From Nitrosomonas sp. (lineage in GTDB: Bacteria; Pseudomonadota; Gammaproteobacteria; Burkholderiales; Nitrosomonadaceae), in contig CP091135.1 in assembly GCA_021582655.1 (NCBI GenBank), positions 2,258,742-2,322,741 on the forward strand: DNA of 64,000 bases, in the 5' to 3' direction. Positions 15,649 to 24,581 of the stretch are shown here, in pieces. The translations under genes were made by a program, and so were the position numbers. Each line of letters opens with the position of its first letter. Position 1 is the first letter of the stretch. The notes beneath the pieces were generated by a model. That model saw only the letters and a program-made list of their open reading frames with translations. It was not told the DNA's origin and did not search any database.

Positions 15649-16566
15649 ATGATTACTGATCAAGATTACCGGCCACCGGTTTCGGTAATCATCATCAACT
15701 ATAACGCCGGCGATCTATTGATTGAGTGCGTTGCGGCAGCCCTCAAACAAACGCGGCAAATCATTGTCGTTGATAATGCATCATCCGATTCAAGCCTTCA
15801 AACACTCGAAACACAGTTTGGCGGCACCGATGCTCTCACCATCATTCGCTCAGATCACAATATCGGTTTTGCCGCCGGGTGCAATCGAGGTATTGCCGCT
15901 TCGACGCAACCATACTTGCTGTTTCTGAATCCTGACTGCATATTAAGCAGCGGTGCTTTGCTGCACATGGTTGCCGCCATGGAATCATCACCCCGAATCG
16001 GCATGGCTGGCGGTTATCTGGCTAATCCGGACGGCACCGAACAAGGCGGTGGCCGCCGTGCGATTCCAACACCTTGGCGGGCATTTGTACGCGCTTTTGG
16101 TCTATATCGTTTAGAAAAACTTTGGCCGCGGTTATTTTTCGATTTTCATCTGCATCGGCAACCTTTACCCCCGAAACCGATTGAAGTCGAAGCCGTTTCC
16201 GGTGCGTTGATGTTGGTTCGGCGTGAAGCCATCAATGACGTCGGCACATGGGACGAAGGCTATTTTCTACATTGCGAAGACCTGGATTGGTGCATACGAT
16301 TTCGACAGCGAGGGTGGAAAATCATCTTTGTACCGGACGCGCCGGCTACGCATTTCAAAGGCGTATGCAGTCACACCCGGCCATTTTTTGTGGCGTGGCA
16401 TAAACATCGTGGCATGTTACGATTTTACCGGAAATTTTTCCGGCGGCAATACCCGGGCGTTATGATGGGAATCATTACAGTGGCAGTTTGGCTACGCTTT
16501 TGCGTCGCTGTGCTGGGACACATACTGCGCAGCGGTTACCGGATTCTGAAACCGAAGCATGAATGA
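15649..16566 (+). CDS. Glycosyltransferase family 2 (WbbL-like)
   Basis: A second GT2 protein, 305 residues. Visible motifs are VSVIIINYNAG, IVVDNASSDSS, the metal-binding LLFLNPDC (aligned with DxD in relatives), the GGYLANPDG motif found in WbbL-type rhamnosyltransferases, and YFLHCEDLDWCIRFRQRG, which carries the catalytic acid. A C-terminal hydrophobic stretch (MGIITVAVWLRFCVAVLGHIL) could anchor it to the membrane. The gene overlaps the next by eight bases, confirming an operon. It is similar in type to its neighbour but not a recent duplicate, since the sequences diverge outside the motifs. The acceptor is unknown. Confidence 0.85.
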   Translation: MITDQDYRPPVSVIIINYNAGDLLIECVAAALKQTRQIIVVDNASSDSSLQTLETQFGGTDALTIIRSDHNIGFAAGCNRGIAASTQPYLLFLNPDCILSSGALLHMVAAMESSPRIGMAGGYLANPDGTEQGGGRRAIPTPWRAFVRAFGLYRLEKLWPRLFFDFHLHRQPLPPKPIEVEAVSGALMLVRREAINDVGTWDEGYFLHCEDLDWCIRFRQRGWKIIFVPDAPATHFKGVCSHTRPFFVAWHKHRGMLRFYRKFFRRQYPGVMMGIITVAVWLRFCVAVLGHILRSGYRILKPKHE

Positions 16567-17458
16567 ACGCCATGTCGGGTTGCTCGGTGCCACCAGCCTG
16601 GTAGGTGAGCGCCTCATCACTGCTCTGATCAGGCATCATTGGCAAATTACCGCATTTACGCGCCGCCCCATTACACCGGACAAGATCCACTCTCCGCAAA
16701 TTTCATGGCAACAACTCACTTGCACCGACGCCACTCGATCCGATACCGCACAACTACCGATTCCCTATTGGATTTGTATGGCTCCGATCTGGGTCTTACC
16801 GGACTATTTTGATTTCCTGGTTACCCGCGGGATTCGACGTATCGTGGTATTATCCTCCACCAGCCGATTTACCAAAAACGCTTCGTCCAATCCGCAAGAA
16901 CGAGCGCTTGCGCGAAAATTATCACACGGTGAAGCGCTTTTACAAACATGGGCAAACTCACATACGATAGAATATATAATTTTGCGTCCGACGCTGATCT
17001 ATGGATACGGACGCGATAAAAACATCACTGAAATAGCAAAGTTCATTCGGCGATTTGGTTTTTTCCCCTTGTTAGGCGCAGCTGATGGCTTACGACAACC
17101 GATCCATGCCGACGATGTCGCTTTTGCATGCTTGACAGCAATCAGGGCTTTGAATTTGAAAAACCGTTCTTATAATTTGGCAGGAGGAGAAATATTGCCT
17201 TATCGCGACATGGTGAAGCGGATATTTGAGCGGCTCGGCCGCAGGCCTTGCATGCCGGAAATACCGTTGCGACTGTTTCAACTTGCCGTAGGTGTTGTCA
17301 AACGACTGCCGCGTTATCGCCATTTGTCTTCCACCATGGCCGAAAGAATGAATCAACATTTACAATTCGATTATTCCGAAGCACAGCAACACTTGAACTT
17401 TCATCCAAGAGCATTTCACTTGACGACGGAAGATTTGCCTGTCGCGAACAAAAAATAA
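16559..17458 (+). CDS. NAD-dependent epimerase/dehydratase-like protein
   Basis: A 299-residue extended-SDR protein. The N-terminal Rossmann glycine motif reads GLLGATSLVGERL, and a serine-rich strand end VVLSSTSRF lies near residue 100. LRPTLIYGYGRD and the ADDVAFACLTAI and YNLAGGE stretches are typical of UDP-sugar epimerases and NAD(P)-dependent reductases of this class. The usual YxxxK catalytic pair is not clearly present at the expected place, so activity may be altered, or the protein may be an atypical NmrA/UDP-sugar-like member. It overlaps the preceding glycosyltransferase by eight bases and closes the six-gene operon. It could supply or modify the sugar used by the two transferases. 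Confidence 0.75.
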   Translation: MNERHVGLLGATSLVGERLITALIRHHWQITAFTRRPITPDKIHSPQISWQQLTCTDATRSDTAQLPIPYWICMAPIWVLPDYFDFLVTRGIRRIVVLSSTSRFTKNASSNPQERALARKLSHGEALLQTWANSHTIEYIILRPTLIYGYGRDKNITEIAKFIRRFGFFPLLGAADGLRQPIHADDVAFACLTAIRALNLKNRSYNLAGGEILPYRDMVKRIFERLGRRPCMPEIPLRLFQLAVGVVKRLPRYRHLSSTMAERMNQHLQFDYSEAQQHLNFHPRAFHLTTEDLPVANKK

Positions 17459-17522
17459 TTAACATCCGTTTCCAAGTCACGGAAAAATAACCCATAGGAC
17501 ATGATTTAAGCGACGTCTATTA

Positions 17523-19286
17523 ATGAAATTCAAACTGAAAGCCCCTCAAAACGAGATCGCACAAGTACTGATCAGCTTTAAAAAGACATTTAGAAATATC
17601 GGTGTTTTCAGCGCGGTAATCAACATGCTGATGCTGACGCCTGCAATTTATATGTTGCAGCTATACGACAGCGTAATCACCAGCCGTAACGAAATGACCT
17701 TGCTGATGCTAACGCTGATCATGCTCGGCGCTTATCTGTTTTTAGGTGCGTTGGAATATGTTCGCAGTTTCGTGCTGATTCGCGTCGGCGCCCAACTCGA
17801 CATGAAATTGAACAAACGTATTTATACCGCAGCCTTTGAAGAGTGCTTAAAAAAAGGGGACAGCAACGCCGGACAAGCATTAAAAGATTTGACCAATCTG
17901 CGTCAGTTCCTGACCGGCAGCGCATTATTCGCCTTCTTCGATGCCCCCTGGTTCCCGATTTATATCATTGTCATCTTTCTGTTTCACCCGGCACTGGGTC
18001 TGTTTGCCCTGTTCGGTACCATCATTTTGATTACACTGGCCTATATCAACGAAAAAATCTCCCATCAACCGCTATCCGATGCGAATTCAATGGCGGTTGC
18101 TTCCACCAATATTGCTTCCAACAACTTGCGCAATGCGGAAGTCATCGAAGCCATGGGCATGCTGCCCAATCTGCAGATGCGCTGGTATAAACTGCACAGC
18201 CGCTTCTTAAACTTACAGGCGGAAGCCAGTGAAAAAGCCGGTGTGGTAACCGCCCTATCCAAGGCGTTCAATGTCGCACTGCAATCACTGATGCTCGGAT
18301 TAGGCGCTTTGCTAGTACTTGAAAACAGCATTACCCCCGGAATGATGATCGCCGGCTCGATCTTACTCGGCAGAGCCATAGCGCCCGTCCAGTTGTTGAT
18401 CAACGTCTGGAAGCAGATCGGCAGTACCCGCAGTGCTTACGAGCGTTTGGTCAAATTATTGGAGCAAAATCCTGCACGTGAAGCCGGCATGGCACTACCT
18501 AAACCGCAAGGTACCGTCGCTGTTGAAAACGTCACCGCATTTCCGCCCGGAGCAAAAGTCTCTGCAATCAAGGGATTGAATTTCTCGCTGGCAGCCGGTG
18601 AGGTGTTGGGCGTCATTGGTCCGAGCGGCTCGGGAAAATCCACGCTGGCACGATTGTTAGTCGGCGTATGGCCGGCGGCGGCTGGAAAAGTACGGCTTGA
18701 CGGTGCGGATGTTTACCTTTGGAATAAAGATGAACTGGGACCGCACATCGGCTATTTACCACAGGATATCGAATTGTTCGCCGGCACGGTATCCGAAAAC
18801 ATCGCCCGCTTCGGCGAAGTTAACGCCGACAAAGTAATACTCGCAGCTAAACGCGCCGGTGTGCATGACATGATTCTTAGAATGCCTGAAGGCTACGACA
18901 CTTTGCTCGGTGAAGGCGGTGCCGGGCTTTCCGGCGGGCAAAAACAGCGGATTGGATTGGCACGGGCGATGTACGATGATCCTTCCTTGATCGTACTCGA
19001 CGAACCCAACTCAAATTTGGACGACATTGGCGAACAAGCATTGCTTGCCGCTATCGTCGATTTACGTAAACGCGGAAAAACCATTGTTTTGATTACACAT
19101 CGCACCAGCATTCTGGGTGCCACCACCAAACTGTTGTTGTTACAAGACGGTACGGCGAAACTTTTCGGACCGACCCAGCAAGTCGTCGAGGCGCTCAAAC
19201 AGCAACAAGCCCAACAAAACCAAGCTATACAAAAGAAAACCGAGCAAGTCACTGCGGTACCGGCAACGGAACCCAAAGCTGGATAA
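17523..19286 (+). CDS. Type I secretion ABC transporter (PrtD/AprD-like)
   Basis: A 587-residue half-transporter: six membrane helices in residues 20-310, then the nucleotide-binding domain. Walker A GPSGSGKST is near residue 366, the signature is LSGGQKQRIGLARA, Walker B is LIVLDEPNSNLD and the H-loop LITHR. It lacks an N-terminal C39 peptidase domain and starts FRNIGVFSAVINMLMLTPAIYMLQLYDSV, as in PrtD, AprD and LipB exporters of RTX proteases and lipases. The Gln-rich tail is unusual but harmless. It is followed by an HlyD-type and a TolC-type gene, so the full channel is encoded. No RTX or glycine-repeat substrate gene is in the window. The substrate may be encoded elsewhere. Confidence 0.93.
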   Translation: MKFKLKAPQNEIAQVLISFKKTFRNIGVFSAVINMLMLTPAIYMLQLYDSVITSRNEMTLLMLTLIMLGAYLFLGALEYVRSFVLIRVGAQLDMKLNKRIYTAAFEECLKKGDSNAGQALKDLTNLRQFLTGSALFAFFDAPWFPIYIIVIFLFHPALGLFALFGTIILITLAYINEKISHQPLSDANSMAVASTNIASNNLRNAEVIEAMGMLPNLQMRWYKLHSRFLNLQAEASEKAGVVTALSKAFNVALQSLMLGLGALLVLENSITPGMMIAGSILLGRAIAPVQLLINVWKQIGSTRSAYERLVKLLEQNPAREAGMALPKPQGTVAVENVTAFPPGAKVSAIKGLNFSLAAGEVLGVIGPSGSGKSTLARLLVGVWPAAAGKVRLDGADVYLWNKDELGPHIGYLPQDIELFAGTVSENIARFGEVNADKVILAAKRAGVHDMILRMPEGYDTLLGEGGAGLSGGQKQRIGLARAMYDDPSLIVLDEPNSNLDDIGEQALLAAIVDLRKRGKTIVLITHRTSILGATTKLLLLQDGTAKLFGPTQQVVEALKQQQAQQNQAIQKKTEQVTAVPATEPKAG

Positions 19287-19319
19287 TCACGTTACACCTA
19301 CGATGTATTCATAAAATTT

Positions 19320-20663
19320 ATGGCTGAAGAAAAAACAATATCGATCGACGACACCACGGCCGAATCAGCTCATCGAGTTGAGACCGATGAGACCGCTTAT
19401 ACGCGACTGGGTTGGTGGATCGTACTGGCGGGTTTCTGCGGATTTTTGCTATGGGCTTCTTTCGCACCCTTGGACAAAGGCGTCCCGGTACCCGGCACGG
19501 TCATAGTATCCAGTCATCTTCAGGCAGTACAACACCAAACCGGCGGAATCGTCGACAGCATCCTGATCAAGGAAGGCAGCCATGTCAAAATGGGGCAAGT
19601 GCTGGTACGCATGAACGATGTACAAATTAAGGCGCAAGCGGAAATAACACGCTCTCAGCTCTATGCGGCGCGCGCCGTTGAGGCAAGGTTACTGGCCGAA
19701 CGCGACGGCGCTCACGAAATTTACTTCCCGGACGATTTACTGGCATTGCGGCATGATTCCAGAATTGAAAATAACATTCTGATACAAAACCAATTATTCA
19801 TGGCACGCAAGATGGCGTTGCAACATGAAATTGCGGCAATCGACGAAAGTATCACCGGTCTAAAAATGCAATTGCGCGGACTGGAAGCATCAAAATCGAG
19901 TAAAAATCACCAAGCAAAAATCCTGCAGGAACAACTCGAGAATTTACGCGAACTGGCGGTCGACGGATTTGTCCCGCGCAACCGTGTATTGGACACTGAA
20001 AGAACTTATACTCAGGTTCAAGGTGAAATTTCCGCCGATACCGGTAACATCGGCCGTATCCGGCAGCAAATTTCCGAACTGGAACAACGCCGGATTCACC
20101 GACTGCAAGAATATCAAAAAGAAGTCCGCCAGCAACTATCCGATATCAAACGGGAAGCTGATGCACTAGCCAGCCGACTGAGCGGCCAGGATTTCGAATT
20201 GGCGAATATCGAAATCAAAGCACCTGTCGATGGTACCGTGGTAGGCATGAATGTATTTACGCAAGGCGGCGTTATCGGGCCGGGTTTCAAACTGATGGAT
20301 ATTGTTCCAAGCGATGATTTGCTGATCATTAACGGAAAGGTACCTGTACACCTGATCGATAAAATACACCCCGGTTTGGCCGTAGATTTGATTTTTTCCG
20401 CGTTGAATCAAAAGAAAACACCGAATATTCCCGGCTCCGTCACCCAGGTATCGGCAGACCGATTGATCGACGAGCACACCGGCATACCTTATTACAATAT
20501 CAAAGCACAGGTCACACCGGAAGGCATGAAACAATTGGTCGATCAACAAATCCGAGCCGGCATGCCGGTAGAAGTATTCGTCAAAACCGGAGAACGATCG
20601 TTGATGAATTATCTATTCAAACCGATTCTCGATCGTGTCCATTCATCGATGAGCGAAGAATAG
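19320..20663 (+). CDS. Type I secretion membrane fusion protein (HlyD/PrtE family)
   Basis: A 447-residue periplasmic adaptor with one N-terminal membrane helix (GWWIVLAGFCGFLLWASFAPL, about residues 31-51) and the paired lipoyl half-motifs: the first, beginning at GTVIVSSHLQAVQHQTGG, precedes a long coiled coil (about 110-290), and the second is VDGTVVGMNVFTQGGVIGPG. The C-terminal beta-barrel has the PrtE-type GMPVEVFVKTGERS. It connects the inner-membrane ABC transporter (33 bases upstream) to the TolC-like protein (7 bases downstream). Length and order are those of PrtDEF-type systems. Confidence 0.93.
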   Translation: MAEEKTISIDDTTAESAHRVETDETAYTRLGWWIVLAGFCGFLLWASFAPLDKGVPVPGTVIVSSHLQAVQHQTGGIVDSILIKEGSHVKMGQVLVRMNDVQIKAQAEITRSQLYAARAVEARLLAERDGAHEIYFPDDLLALRHDSRIENNILIQNQLFMARKMALQHEIAAIDESITGLKMQLRGLEASKSSKNHQAKILQEQLENLRELAVDGFVPRNRVLDTERTYTQVQGEISADTGNIGRIRQQISELEQRRIHRLQEYQKEVRQQLSDIKREADALASRLSGQDFELANIEIKAPVDGTVVGMNVFTQGGVIGPGFKLMDIVPSDDLLIINGKVPVHLIDKIHPGLAVDLIFSALNQKKTPNIPGSVTQVSADRLIDEHTGIPYYNIKAQVTPEGMKQLVDQQIRAGMPVEVFVKTGERSLMNYLFKPILDRVHSSMSEE

Positions 20664-20670
20664 TTCCACG

Positions 20671-22008
20671 ATGAGCATATTTCTAAAAATAATCGCCCCG
20701 CTGCTATGGCTCATCACAACACTCAACCCCATCAGCCATGCACAATCGCTCGGCTTACTAGCTGCTTATGAAGCAGCGCTGCAGCACGACCCGGCTTATC
20801 GTTCCGCATACCATGAAAATGAAGCCGGCGAGCAAGCGGAAGCCATCGGACGCTCGCATTTATTGCCTAGCTTGACCGTTACACATACGCAAAATAAAAA
20901 CTCCGGTACGTTCACTCAAGGCGATGCTCCAGAACATTCAAGTTTTGACGGACAAGTCAGCATGATGACTTTGCGCCAGCCACTGTTTAACATGGAAGCC
21001 ATGGCCGGCTATCAACAGGGAAAGGCAAGAGCTGATTCCAGCCGTGCCAAATTCGCCGGTCATGGACAACAGCTTGTGGTCAGATTGGTAGAAGCATATG
21101 TGGATATGCTGCTTGCGCAAGAGCACGTCAAAATCGCCGAAACCCAACGAGACTCCTTGGAAGAGCTCAGGCGTATCAACGAACATATGCTGCAAAAAGG
21201 CGAAGGCACCACCACCGATTTGTTGGAAACACAATCCAAGTACGCAATCGCACAAGCAAAAATCATTGAAGCCAACGACGAACTGGAAATTGCCCGACTC
21301 AAACTGGAAGCAATAGTAGGCCAAAAAATAGCTCGGCTGGAGCGGTTATCAGAAACATTCTCAACCCAGGCTTTTCATTTACCGGACTACGATAACTGGC
21401 ATACTACCGCACTCGAACAAAATGCCGAATTAGCTACGCAGCGACACACTGTTGCATCAGGCAAGGAAGAAATCAAGAAAAACCGGGCCGGGCATATGCC
21501 CCGTGTTGATTTCGTAGCAAGTATTCAGAAAAACACCAGAGGCTCCTTTATTAATCGTAACTTGGATGCGGAATTCGGTACTGTCGGCATTGAAGTGAAT
21601 ATGCCATTGTATTCTGGCGGGCGCGTCAGCGCGCTGACCACACAAGCGGCAGCCAATCACGCCCGTGCCGAAGCGGATTTGGATGCAATTACCGACAAGG
21701 TACTCGTGGATTTGCGTAAACAATACAATCTGCTGACAAGCGGGGTCAGAAAAATTGAATCGCTGGAATTGGCGGTTAAATCCGCGGAATTACTCGTCGA
21801 AGCCACGCAAAAAAGCATTCGCGGCGGGATCCGTATTAATTTGAATCTGCTCGATGCACAGCAACAACTGCATACCACACGGCGCGATCTTGCGCAGGCC
21901 CGGTACCACTATTTGCTGGCTTATCTCCGCTTGCAATTGGCGGCAGGCACATTGTCATTGGGTGATTTACAGGATATTGCACGTTTCTTCATCCCTCATC
22001 CGAATTGA
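20671..22008 (+). CDS. Type I secretion outer membrane protein, TolC family
   Basis: A 445-residue TolC-family outer membrane channel. The signal peptide ends near residue 24 (LNPISHAQS). The mature protein opens LLAAYEAALQHDPAYRSA and shows two long alpha-helical hairpins, each with the NPxYxSA-like or LLDAQQQLHTTRRDLAQARYHYLLAYLRL pattern typical of TolC. It forms the exit duct of the PrtD/PrtE-type complex. The stop overlaps the TTG start of the next gene (TTGA), so the DUF455 protein may be made from the same transcript, even though it has no expected role in secretion. Confidence 0.93.
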   Translation: MSIFLKIIAPLLWLITTLNPISHAQSLGLLAAYEAALQHDPAYRSAYHENEAGEQAEAIGRSHLLPSLTVTHTQNKNSGTFTQGDAPEHSSFDGQVSMMTLRQPLFNMEAMAGYQQGKARADSSRAKFAGHGQQLVVRLVEAYVDMLLAQEHVKIAETQRDSLEELRRINEHMLQKGEGTTTDLLETQSKYAIAQAKIIEANDELEIARLKLEAIVGQKIARLERLSETFSTQAFHLPDYDNWHTTALEQNAELATQRHTVASGKEEIKKNRAGHMPRVDFVASIQKNTRGSFINRNLDAEFGTVGIEVNMPLYSGGRVSALTTQAAANHARAEADLDAITDKVLVDLRKQYNLLTSGVRKIESLELAVKSAELLVEATQKSIRGGIRINLNLLDAQQQLHTTRRDLAQARYHYLLAYLRLQLAAGTLSLGDLQDIARFFIPHPN

Positions 22009-22829
22009 GCGATCTGTTCGACGCTGCGGCACGATGCTTGTCCGCTTGCCGGATAGAAGAGAAATTATGGTTGACGCAACACACCGCACAAGCCTGGCAG
22101 GACGGTACGTTATCACACCGATCCTGTTACGATCCCGATCCCATCGGGGAACCGGGGCGCCCACCCGCCCCTATTCTGGTCCCACCCGGTGATGTTCCGA
22201 AGCGCCGCCTTGCCACCGAAGCCGGATTGATCGCCCTTGTTCATGCAGTGGCGCACATCGAATTTAACGCCGTCAATCTTGCTTGGGATGCCGTTTACCG
22301 TTTTCGGGATTTGCCGGCACAGTATTACAGCGATTGGATTCGAGTCGCGCAAGAAGAGGCGCATCATTTTCAATTACTGCGCAATCGCCTGATTGAATTG
22401 GGCAGTGATTATGGCGCTCTGCCGGCACATAACGGTTTATGGGAAATGGCGACCCGCACCGCTGCTGACGCGATGACCAGGATGGCGCTGGTACCACGTG
22501 TGCTGGAAGCCAGGGGACTCGATGTCACACCGGGAATTATTAATCGATTACGGCACGCGGGCGACAACAAAACGATCGCCGTGCTGGAAATCATCTTGCA
22601 TGACGAAATCGGACATGTCGCAATCGGATCGCATTGGTTCAATTTTTTGTGCGCTCAACGCGGACTGAATCCGGAGCAAACATTTCTTCAATTGATCCAT
22701 CAATACTTCACCGGCCAGTTGACCGGTCCGTTCGACTACCAAGCAAGGCGGCAAGCCGGCTTCACCACCTCGGAACTCGCGGCACTGGAATCCTTCAATT
22801 CATCCGGCAACCGGCGGCAATCAGTATGA
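22005..22829 (+). CDS. Ferritin-like DUF455 protein
   Basis: A 274-residue protein of the DUF455 group with a ferritin-like four-helix bundle. Ligand-like residues appear in AHIEFNAVNLAWDAVYRF, AQEEAHHFQLLRNRL and LHDEIGHVAIGSHWF, that is E and EExxH patterns spaced as in diiron proteins. It also has the family's GEPGRPPAP and PKRRLATEAG loops. The start is TTG overlapping the TolC stop. ATG starts further in would lose the N-terminal helix. In other bacteria the family is linked to tRNA modification genes or stands alone, and the function is not established. Proximity to the secretion system may be fortuitous. Confidence 0.82.
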   Translation: MSDLFDAAARCLSACRIEEKLWLTQHTAQAWQDGTLSHRSCYDPDPIGEPGRPPAPILVPPGDVPKRRLATEAGLIALVHAVAHIEFNAVNLAWDAVYRFRDLPAQYYSDWIRVAQEEAHHFQLLRNRLIELGSDYGALPAHNGLWEMATRTAADAMTRMALVPRVLEARGLDVTPGIINRLRHAGDNKTIAVLEIILHDEIGHVAIGSHWFNFLCAQRGLNPEQTFLQLIHQYFTGQLTGPFDYQARRQAGFTTSELAALESFNSSGNRRQSV

Positions 22830-22951
22830 TTCGCCAAACCTTGTCACGCGAATCGACTTTTATGATACTGTCAAACATCATGCGGTCATTCATGCAGTAC
22901 GCCGTATGAAAATTAAAGTCATTGATCGCAACTTCTTGGGAGATTGACAGC

Positions 22952-24328
22952 ATGAAATTCACGCCAACAGCTTCATTATTTTTCTCAGTTCGTGAGCAAC
23001 GCATAGTACCGGTAGCCTGCGCTATGATCTGTTCCGCTTTGATCGCTGGCTGCGGAATCGGCGATTCGGTCAACAAAATCACCAAATCGGTCGACAAAGT
23101 TACCGAAACCATCGAAGACGCGACCAATAAAGCCAGCGATATTGCCGGTGATACGGTAGCGACATTGGATGAAGGTATCGATGCGCTGGAGCGCAATTCC
23201 GCATCCTGGCAATCCGTACTGCAACAAATGACCAAGCAATTGACCGACGATGCGCAGTCGACCGTGCGCAATGAAATTTCCGCTCTGCTCAATCGCAGTG
23301 TCGCTGCAACGGGTACGGAATTGCGCTGCGATCTTGATTTTATCGGCGCACGCGTGCATCAGGGATTGGTCAGAATTCGCGCGCACCTGCTTAACCAACC
23401 GCTACCGCCGCTCGAACCCGCGTTATGCCACGTAGTGCCGCCGGCCGTCGATATGGCGCTGGATACCAGCCGCCGCAATAAAGTCGAAATCTTCGGTTAC
23501 GATTTCGATACCACGCCGATCAAAGTCAAACTGCACGATCAATCACAGACAAAAGACGTATCCAGCCACTTGAACGTGCTGACCCATTACCACATGATGC
23601 TCAACCTGGGCGGCAACGGGGTTCCAGTAACAAAAACCAGTCATCAATTGACGTTGGAATGGGAGAACGAGCCGATCTCCAGCATCGCCGTGATTCAGCC
23701 GGCCACCCCCGTATGCCAGGAAAAACTCCATACGGTACCGCCGTCCGCCAAGTTGTCGTTTACCCCGCCGCACGTTCAAGGCAATAAGGATTTCTCCGGC
23801 AAGGGCCCTGAAGTATGGGCCAACGCCCGTTGGACTCACGATGGCAAGTCCGTCAAACTGCGCCTGTGGATGAAAGCGCAGCAAACGGATCCGGCACTGC
23901 CATCGGACCCGTTCAAGCTGACGGAAGCGCTGAAAGAAATCCAAAAGGGACTGACCAAAGCGGAAGGCGTACGTGAAGAAATTTACTTCACCGCACCGAC
24001 CGGTTGGCGCATCGAACGCATTGAAGGCAATACCGAAAGTTCGGCGCACTATATCGACAGCGATCACAATGAAGACCGCCAAGGCGCCGGACCGAACGGG
24101 CCCGCCAAGGAATTCGTCTTCCGCGGGGATCACAAAGGTAATGATGCGGGCAGCTATACCGGCGTCGACGTACACTTCAACCCACTGGTGGTCAAATTGG
24201 TGGAAGTCGCCGACTGCGCACCGGCCTCAGCGATCAGATCGTTGAAAGATATAGGACAGTTGTCCACCACAACGATTAAGCGTTTGAATCCGACATTAAT
24301 GAAATTACAACTCCACAAAATCCCTTAA
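22952..24328 (+). CDS. Putative lipoprotein of unknown function
   Basis: A 458-residue protein with an N-terminal lipobox-type signal (CSALIAGC, modified Cys near residue 34) after a rather long n-region. A helical segment resembling an anti-sigma or apolipoprotein repeat follows (VDKVTETIEDATNKASDIAGDTVATLDEG, with KxVDKV-type heptads, about residues 45-90). The C-terminal two thirds are beta-rich with DTSRRNKVEIFGYDF and a calcium-like or glycine-rich loop (about 375-400). I do not recognise a domain. It is likely tethered to the periplasmic face of a membrane. An in-frame start 30 bases upstream exists, but the ATG at 22952 has GGGAG nearby. It is preceded by a 122-base gap and followed by a strong hairpin at 24363-24409, so it is probably a single-gene unit. 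Confidence 0.65.
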   Translation: MKFTPTASLFFSVREQRIVPVACAMICSALIAGCGIGDSVNKITKSVDKVTETIEDATNKASDIAGDTVATLDEGIDALERNSASWQSVLQQMTKQLTDDAQSTVRNEISALLNRSVAATGTELRCDLDFIGARVHQGLVRIRAHLLNQPLPPLEPALCHVVPPAVDMALDTSRRNKVEIFGYDFDTTPIKVKLHDQSQTKDVSSHLNVLTHYHMMLNLGGNGVPVTKTSHQLTLEWENEPISSIAVIQPATPVCQEKLHTVPPSAKLSFTPPHVQGNKDFSGKGPEVWANARWTHDGKSVKLRLWMKAQQTDPALPSDPFKLTEALKEIQKGLTKAEGVREEIYFTAPTGWRIERIEGNTESSAHYIDSDHNEDRQGAGPNGPAKEFVFRGDHKGNDAGSYTGVDVHFNPLVVKLVEVADCAPASAIRSLKDIGQLSTTTIKRLNPTLMKLQLHKIP

Positions 24329-24362
24329 GGATCAATCTTTATTCAGTCCTTCACCGATATTT

Positions 24363-24409
24363 CCTGATGATGCTCCGAGCATACTTATCACACCCGGAAC
24401 ATCATCAGG
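24363..24409 (+). terminator. Long hairpin after the lipoprotein gene
   Basis: Arms 24363-24377 and 24395-24409 pair over 14 of 15 bases (CCTGATGATG with CATCATCAGG, plus flanks) around a 17-base loop, 35 bases after the stop. There is no T-run, so it may be an RNA-stability element or a factor-dependent terminator. A 33-codon ATG frame (24484-24585) overlaps the next start but is not convincing. Confidence 0.5.
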
Positions 24410-24581
24410 GATTTCATCGGTGCCTTTTTCCGGTTGGCTATTGCTTTATCGTCCTTTCGTCAGCCGCAAAAATAAAGGGGATTATGGCGCGGTTTGACAT
24501 CGACAATACCGCCCGGTACATTTCTCTCGAACAACCGACAACCGGAGCAATCCTCTTCCCGGTCTTGAAAAGGAGATCATC

